Assembly (NCBI GenBank): GCA_030589835.1
Contig: JAUUZS010000086.1
Span: forward strand, 1-10,790
Direction: 5' to 3'
Source: Cyclobacteriaceae bacterium
GTDB lineage: Bacteria > Bacteroidota > Bacteroidia > Cytophagales > Cyclobacteriaceae
DNA length: 10,790 nt
Positions 7,182 through 10,790 of this stretch are shown here, piece after piece. Numbering within the stretch: position 1 is the stretch's first letter; each line of letters begins with the position of its first letter. The notes under the pieces are model-generated. The model saw only the letters and a program-made list of their open reading frames with translations. It was not told where the DNA came from and ran no database searches. The translations under genes were made by a program, and so were the position numbers.

Positions 7182-8447
7182 ATGAAAAATCACACCTCCA
7201 TATTGATCGTATTTTTGATTTTCGGATTCGCTATGAACACGGAAATGGTTGCACAAAAACTTGCTTTTCCTGACGCCATGGGCTGGGCAGCCATAACAAA
7301 AGGCGGCCGGGGAGGAACGATTATTAAAGTCACCAACCTGAATAAAGACGGGGAAGGATCGTTTAAACATGCTGTAGAATCCAGCAAGCCAAGAATCATT
7401 GTTTTTGAAGTTGGCGGGATCATCGACCTGGAGGGCGCAACTATTGTTATCAAAAATCCTTACATGACCATCATGGGACAAACCGCTCCCGATCCGGGCA
7501 TTACGCTCATAAAAGGGGGCATGAGCCTGCAAACCTATGAAATCATTATGCAGCATATTCGTGTACGGCCCGGTGAAAATGATCACCCAAAGAAAAGTGG
7601 CTGGGAAATCGATGGCCTTAGCACCAGCAGCGCCCATCATGTAATTATTGATCATTGTTCCTTTTCTTGGGCTACGGATGAAAATCTCTCTGCTTCAGGC
7701 CCAAGATTTGAAGGCGCCAATCTGGATGAGTGGAGAAAAAACACCTCCTATACCATCACATTTAGCAACAACATCATTGCAGAAGGATTGAGTCAATCCA
7801 GTCATGCAAAAGGAGAGCATTCCAAAGGTTCTTTAATCCATGACAATACCACCGAAATAGCCATCATATCCAATTTGTATGCAAGCAACGTGCGGCGCAA
7901 CCCATTTTTCAAGGGCGGATCTCAAGGTGTCGTAGTCAATAATTACATTTACAATCCGGGGTTTGCTGCGGTTCATTACAATCTTTCTAAAAAAGAGTGG
8001 GAAGGCCATGAATGGGTGTCTGGTAAAATGAGCGTGGTGGGCAATGTATTGGAAAAAGGTGCTGATTCTCATCCGAGGTTGCCTTATGGACAATTTACCG
8101 GGCCTGTTGAGGTGTATTGGGAAAATAATAAAGTTTCCGGTGCGGAAATTCCTGAAGACCGATTGATGACAGGTTCACATACTGTAGTGGATAAAAAACC
8201 TGTATGGCCGGAAATTATAAATGTTTTGCCTACAAAAAATCTGAAAGGACACATTTTGGAACATGCCGGAGCCAGGCCATGGGACAGAGATGAGGTAGAC
8301 ATCAGAATTATCGAGGAAGTCCGGCAAAGCAAAAATCGAATAATTGATAGCGAGGATGAAGTTGGTGGTTATCCTAATTATAAACCGACTTACAAAAAAT
8401 TTGATCCCTCAAAATGGGATTTGGATAATTTGACAGAGATTAAATAA
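7182..8447 (+). CDS. Exported pectate-lyase-like protein (PL1-type beta-helix)
   Basis: This 421-residue protein has a Sec signal peptide (about 1-25, ending MVAQ) and a right-handed beta-helix of the pectate lyase type. The N-terminal part resembles other PL1-like proteins (AFPDAMGWAAITKGGRGG, then VFEVGGIIDLEG). WEIDGLS (141-147) and VIIDHCSFSWATDENLS (154-170) correspond to the conserved acidic calcium-binding and vWiDH region. NVRRNPF (236-242) fits the RxPxxR-like segment carrying the catalytic arginine. The end holds AGARPWDRDEVD (362-373) and EVGGYP, typical of this group in Bacteroidota. Family members eliminate across acidic glycan backbones such as polygalacturonate, but the true substrate of this divergent group is not certain. 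It lies upstream of the GH2 gene with a MITE-like repeat between, so co-transcription is not assured. Confidence 0.87.
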   Translation: MKNHTSILIVFLIFGFAMNTEMVAQKLAFPDAMGWAAITKGGRGGTIIKVTNLNKDGEGSFKHAVESSKPRIIVFEVGGIIDLEGATIVIKNPYMTIMGQTAPDPGITLIKGGMSLQTYEIIMQHIRVRPGENDHPKKSGWEIDGLSTSSAHHVIIDHCSFSWATDENLSASGPRFEGANLDEWRKNTSYTITFSNNIIAEGLSQSSHAKGEHSKGSLIHDNTTEIAIISNLYASNVRRNPFFKGGSQGVVVNNYIYNPGFAAVHYNLSKKEWEGHEWVSGKMSVVGNVLEKGADSHPRLPYGQFTGPVEVYWENNKVSGAEIPEDRLMTGSHTVVDKKPVWPEIINVLPTKNLKGHILEHAGARPWDRDEVDIRIIEEVRQSKNRIIDSEDEVGGYPNYKPTYKKFDPSKWDLDNLTEIK

Positions 8448-8461
8448 TGGGTTTTACTGTT

Positions 8462-8638
8462 ATTTTAATGGAAAACTTTGGTCCAAGGGCCGAATGTCCG
8501 AAGTCAGGAGTCAGAAGAAAAGACTTCCAAAAGCAGCAAATGTTAATGTTTCTTATTCCTCCATTGGGGGTTCGCCTTTTTTTACTTCGGTCTCCGGTCT
8601 TCCGACTTCTGACACATTTCATTATCTTCCATTAAAAT
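8462..8638. repeat. MITE-like element with 12-base terminal inverted repeats
   Basis: ATTTTAATGGAA at 8462-8473 is the exact reverse complement of TTCCATTAAAAT at 8627-8638. Inside, GTCCGAAGTCAGGAGTCAG (from 8496) contains short related units, and its partner region 8585-8613 carries them in reverse: GTCAGAAG at 8510-8517 pairs exactly with CTTCTGAC at 8606-8613. The element starts 14 bases after the lyase stop codon and has no coding capacity; open frames crossing it on both strands are a by-product of the symmetry. No clear target-site duplication is seen at its ends. It may be a mobile miniature element, or a large terminator for the lyase gene. Confidence 0.6.
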
Positions 8639-8784
8639 CTGGGTAGAACCAAATAATGATTTTTGCAATAGACCTTTTTCAATTATCACAGTAATATAAT
8701 TACATTATAAATTCAGAATCCTAAGCGATTCTGAATACTTTATTAAGTAAATTAACAATCAACAGAAATACACTTTCCAATACG
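8639..8784. other. A/T-rich leader region before the GH2 gene
   Basis: This stretch has no gene. It is very A/T-rich and should hold the GH2 promoter, but I see no good match to the TTG and TAnnTTTG pair. Its only clear structure is the hairpin at 8711-8736, listed separately. Confidence 0.4.
8711..8736. promoter_or_regulatory. Perfect 10-base-pair hairpin or operator before the GH2 gene
   Basis: ATTCAGAATC (8711-8720) and GATTCTGAAT (8727-8736) are exact reverse complements around the six-base loop CTAAGC. It ends 48 bases before the GH2 start codon. It lacks a following T-run, so an operator for a dimeric regulator or a structured leader is more likely than a terminator. Confidence 0.5.
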
Positions 8785-10790
8785 ATGAGATTTCCAATCA
8801 AAAATTCAATCGACATTACAAAAGTCGTCCTGGTTTCAGCACTAGGCTTTTCCTTGTTCCTTAGCTCCTGCACTCAAAGTGCCAGGGTAGATGAGCAATC
8901 CCTGACAGATGGATGGCAAATTATTTCGTCAGCAGACATTACGGCCGATGGTAAAGCACTAACGACCGGTGAATCCCCAAGCGGAGACTGGGTTGAGGCA
9001 AATGTACCCACAACCGTGTTGGGAGCATTGGTCGAGGCGAATGTGTATAAAGATCCTTTTTACGCAAAAAATCTGGCAGATATCCCCAAGGCTCCGTTTG
9101 AAAATCCATGGTGGTTTCGTACCGAATTTTCGATAGAAGATTTCAATGCTGACAATGAACAGCTGAGATTATTTATTGATGGGATTAATTACAGGGCAAA
9201 TTTCTGGTTGAACGGAGTACAAATAGCTTCTCAGGACACCTTGTATGGTACCTTCAAACAATTTGAACTTGATATCACCAAAGTCGCCCAGACTTCCAAC
9301 ATTCTCGCCGTAGAAATTTTCCCTCCTGTAGTCCGGGATTTTTATATGGGATTTGTGGATTGGGCACCAACCCCTCCGGATAATTATATGGGAATTTACC
9401 GTGAGGTTCGACTAAAAAGAACTGGTAAAGTTGCGCTTGATGCTCCATTTGTGAAAACAGATGTAAACCTGGAAACCCTGAAAGAAGCTGATGTTTCCTT
9501 TAGCGGGGAGCTCACTAATTTTAGCGATCAACCAAAAACCATCACCGTATCAGGTACGATTGAAGCGGTAAAAGTATCGAAAGAAATTACGCTGCAGGCA
9601 AATGAAAAATCAACCATTTGGTTTCAGTCTTCAGAATTCAAGCAACTCATCATACAGAACCCAAGACTTTGGTGGTCTAACGGCCTTGGCAATCCTGATA
9701 TGTATGTGCTCAACCTTCAAATCCATGAAAATGGCAACCTCGTTGATGAGCAGAATGTGAATTTCGGGATCAGGACCATTGAGACCTACCTGAATGATTC
9801 CGGTGCTCGTGGATATAAATTAAACGGCAGGGAAGTACTGATGAAAAGTGGCGGCTGGGTTGATGATTTGTTCTTGCGTTACCAGCCGGAAAAAGATGAA
9901 GCTCAGATCAGATATGTGACGGAAATGAATATGAATTCTTTGCGATTTGAAGGCTTTTGGGGAAATAGCCAGCATATTTATGACCTCTGTGACCAAAATG
10001 GCCTTTTGCTCATGGTCGGCTGGAGCTGCCAGTGGGAATGGCCTGACTACCTTGGCTTGCCAATGGATGTACCTGAAGATGATGATCCAAGCATGACCAT
10101 TGCAGAGGGCACCGAATTGTATGGAGTAAAAATCACTGAGGAGGAAGAAGTCTTACTGTCGGATTATTTCAGGTATCAGGTGAAATGGCTGAGGAACCAC
10201 CCAAGTATTTTCTGTTGGGCGGTAGGTAGCGATGCCATGCCAAAACCAAGCCTGGAAAAACGATATCATAAAACGCTGACTGAGTTTGATGACACGAGGT
10301 CATTATTGCTTTCGGCAGGTGAATTTGAAAGTGAAATTTCCGGGCCTTCAGGCATGAAAATGTTTGGGCCTTACGAATACGTGCCTCCTGTATATTGGTA
10401 CGAAGATGACAGTAAATATGGTGGGGCTTATGGCTTCAATTCCGAGACCGGCCCTGGCCCGCAAATCCCGCCAATCGGGAGTATTAAGAAAATGATCCCT
10501 GAAGAGTATCTGTGGCCACCGGCAAACGACATGTGGAATTATCACTCCGGAAGAAAAGATTTCAATAGTGTAACCGTCTATCTGGAGGCGCTTAATAACA
10601 AATACGGCGAGCCGAAAAACCTGGAAGAGCTGGCGCTCAAAGCTCAGATAATGAATTACGAGGCCATGCGGCCCATGTTTGAGGCGCACGTCATCAACAG
10701 AAAGAAAGCGACTGGCGTGGTACAATGGATGTTGAATTCGCCCTGGCCGGAATTTTACTGGCAATTATATGATTTCTATCTGATGCCAAC
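8785..10790 (+). CDS. GH2 glycoside hydrolase lipoprotein, exo-beta-glucosaminidase-like, 3' end missing
   Basis: The frame is open from ATG 8785 to the window edge: 668 codons with no stop. A lipoprotein signal ends in LSSC (Cys29). Next come the GH2 sugar-binding jelly roll (about 40-220, with NPWWFRTEF and ANFWLNGVQIA), an immunoglobulin-like domain (about 225-340) and the TIM barrel (from about 345). WLRNHPS precedes GSD: Ser482-Asp483 sits where most GH2 enzymes have Asn-Glu. This Ser-Asp doublet marks the CsxA exo-beta-D-glucosaminidase subfamily described from actinomycetes, often misannotated as beta-mannosidase. The nucleophile is probably Glu554 in FNSETGPG. The barrel ends with QWMLNSPWPEFYW; roughly 200 residues of C-terminal domains should follow. 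It probably removes a terminal beta-linked sugar, possibly an amino sugar, at the cell surface. A plant endo-beta-mannosidase-like role is an alternative. Confidence 0.9.
   Translation, partial: MRFPIKNSIDITKVVLVSALGFSLFLSSCTQSARVDEQSLTDGWQIISSADITADGKALTTGESPSGDWVEANVPTTVLGALVEANVYKDPFYAKNLADIPKAPFENPWWFRTEFSIEDFNADNEQLRLFIDGINYRANFWLNGVQIASQDTLYGTFKQFELDITKVAQTSNILAVEIFPPVVRDFYMGFVDWAPTPPDNYMGIYREVRLKRTGKVALDAPFVKTDVNLETLKEADVSFSGELTNFSDQPKTITVSGTIEAVKVSKEITLQANEKSTIWFQSSEFKQLIIQNPRLWWSNGLGNPDMYVLNLQIHENGNLVDEQNVNFGIRTIETYLNDSGARGYKLNGREVLMKSGGWVDDLFLRYQPEKDEAQIRYVTEMNMNSLRFEGFWGNSQHIYDLCDQNGLLLMVGWSCQWEWPDYLGLPMDVPEDDDPSMTIAEGTELYGVKITEEEEVLLSDYFRYQVKWLRNHPSIFCWAVGSDAMPKPSLEKRYHKTLTEFDDTRSLLLSAGEFESEISGPSGMKMFGPYEYVPPVYWYEDDSKYGGAYGFNSETGPGPQIPPIGSIKKMIPEEYLWPPANDMWNYHSGRKDFNSVTVYLEALNNKYGEPKNLEELALKAQIMNYEAMRPMFEAHVINRKKATGVVQWMLNSPWPEFYWQLYDFYLMP

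Noticed and set aside
7179..7655. Minus-strand open frame of 158 codons
   Set aside because: It overlaps the start of the lyase gene, whose signal peptide and conserved motifs are clear; it reads as a shadow frame.
8440..8635. Open frames of about 60 codons on both strands between the lyase and GH2 genes
   Set aside because: They coincide with the inverted-repeat element, show no recognisable protein features, and their mirror-image openness follows from the symmetry of the repeat.
10348..10764. Minus-strand open frame of 138 codons
   Set aside because: It lies wholly inside the well-supported GH2 gene and has no independent protein signature.

Overview
The window looks like a chromosomal segment from a member of the Bacteroidota. 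Evidence: low to moderate GC by eye, lipoprotein signals ending in SSC, no obvious Shine-Dalgarno sequences, TAnnTTTG-type -7 elements, and proteins of typical Bacteroidota style. I cannot name a genus. It encodes mostly exported enzymes for carbohydrate work, with a decayed transporter gene and several structured intergenic repeats.

Layout. Bases 1-214 hold no gene but carry two groups of inverted repeats. On the minus strand, 2870-1233 encodes an exported TPR-repeat protein, followed 49 bases later by a D-2-hydroxyacid dehydrogenase (1183-215); the two may form one operon. A short divergent promoter region (about 2871-2965) leads to plus-strand genes: an exported ThuA-like protein (best start 2966), a frameshifted and truncated ABC-transporter ATPase remnant (3922-4337), an S41-family protease lipoprotein (4450-5826), a Tat-exported sugar isomerase/epimerase-like TIM-barrel protein (5957-6901), an exported pectate-lyase-like protein (7182-8447), and the first 668 codons of a GH2 lipoprotein of the exo-beta-glucosaminidase (CsxA) type (8785 to the window end). 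The GH2 gene is cut off by the window edge.

How the genes may work together. The lyase and GH2 enzyme point to breakdown of a glycan at the cell surface or in the periplasm. The ThuA-like protein and the Tat-exported isomerase would act on released sugars or sugar derivatives, and the dehydrogenase could reduce or oxidise a resulting 2-keto or 2-hydroxy acid. No SusC/SusD pair, sulfatase or dedicated regulator is visible here, so this is not a complete classical polysaccharide utilisation locus within the window. The substrate is unknown; a pectate-lyase fold beside a CsxA-type GH2 is not an obvious pair.

The intergenic regions are the least explained part. They hold a promoter-like sequence running into a long imperfect inverted repeat built from CTTTGCG units (6944-7066), a 177-base MITE-like element with 12-base perfect terminal inverted repeats (8462-8638), a 10-base-pair hairpin upstream of the GH2 gene, and tandem GNRA-type hairpins near the left edge. 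No tRNA, rRNA, CRISPR array or transposase gene was seen.
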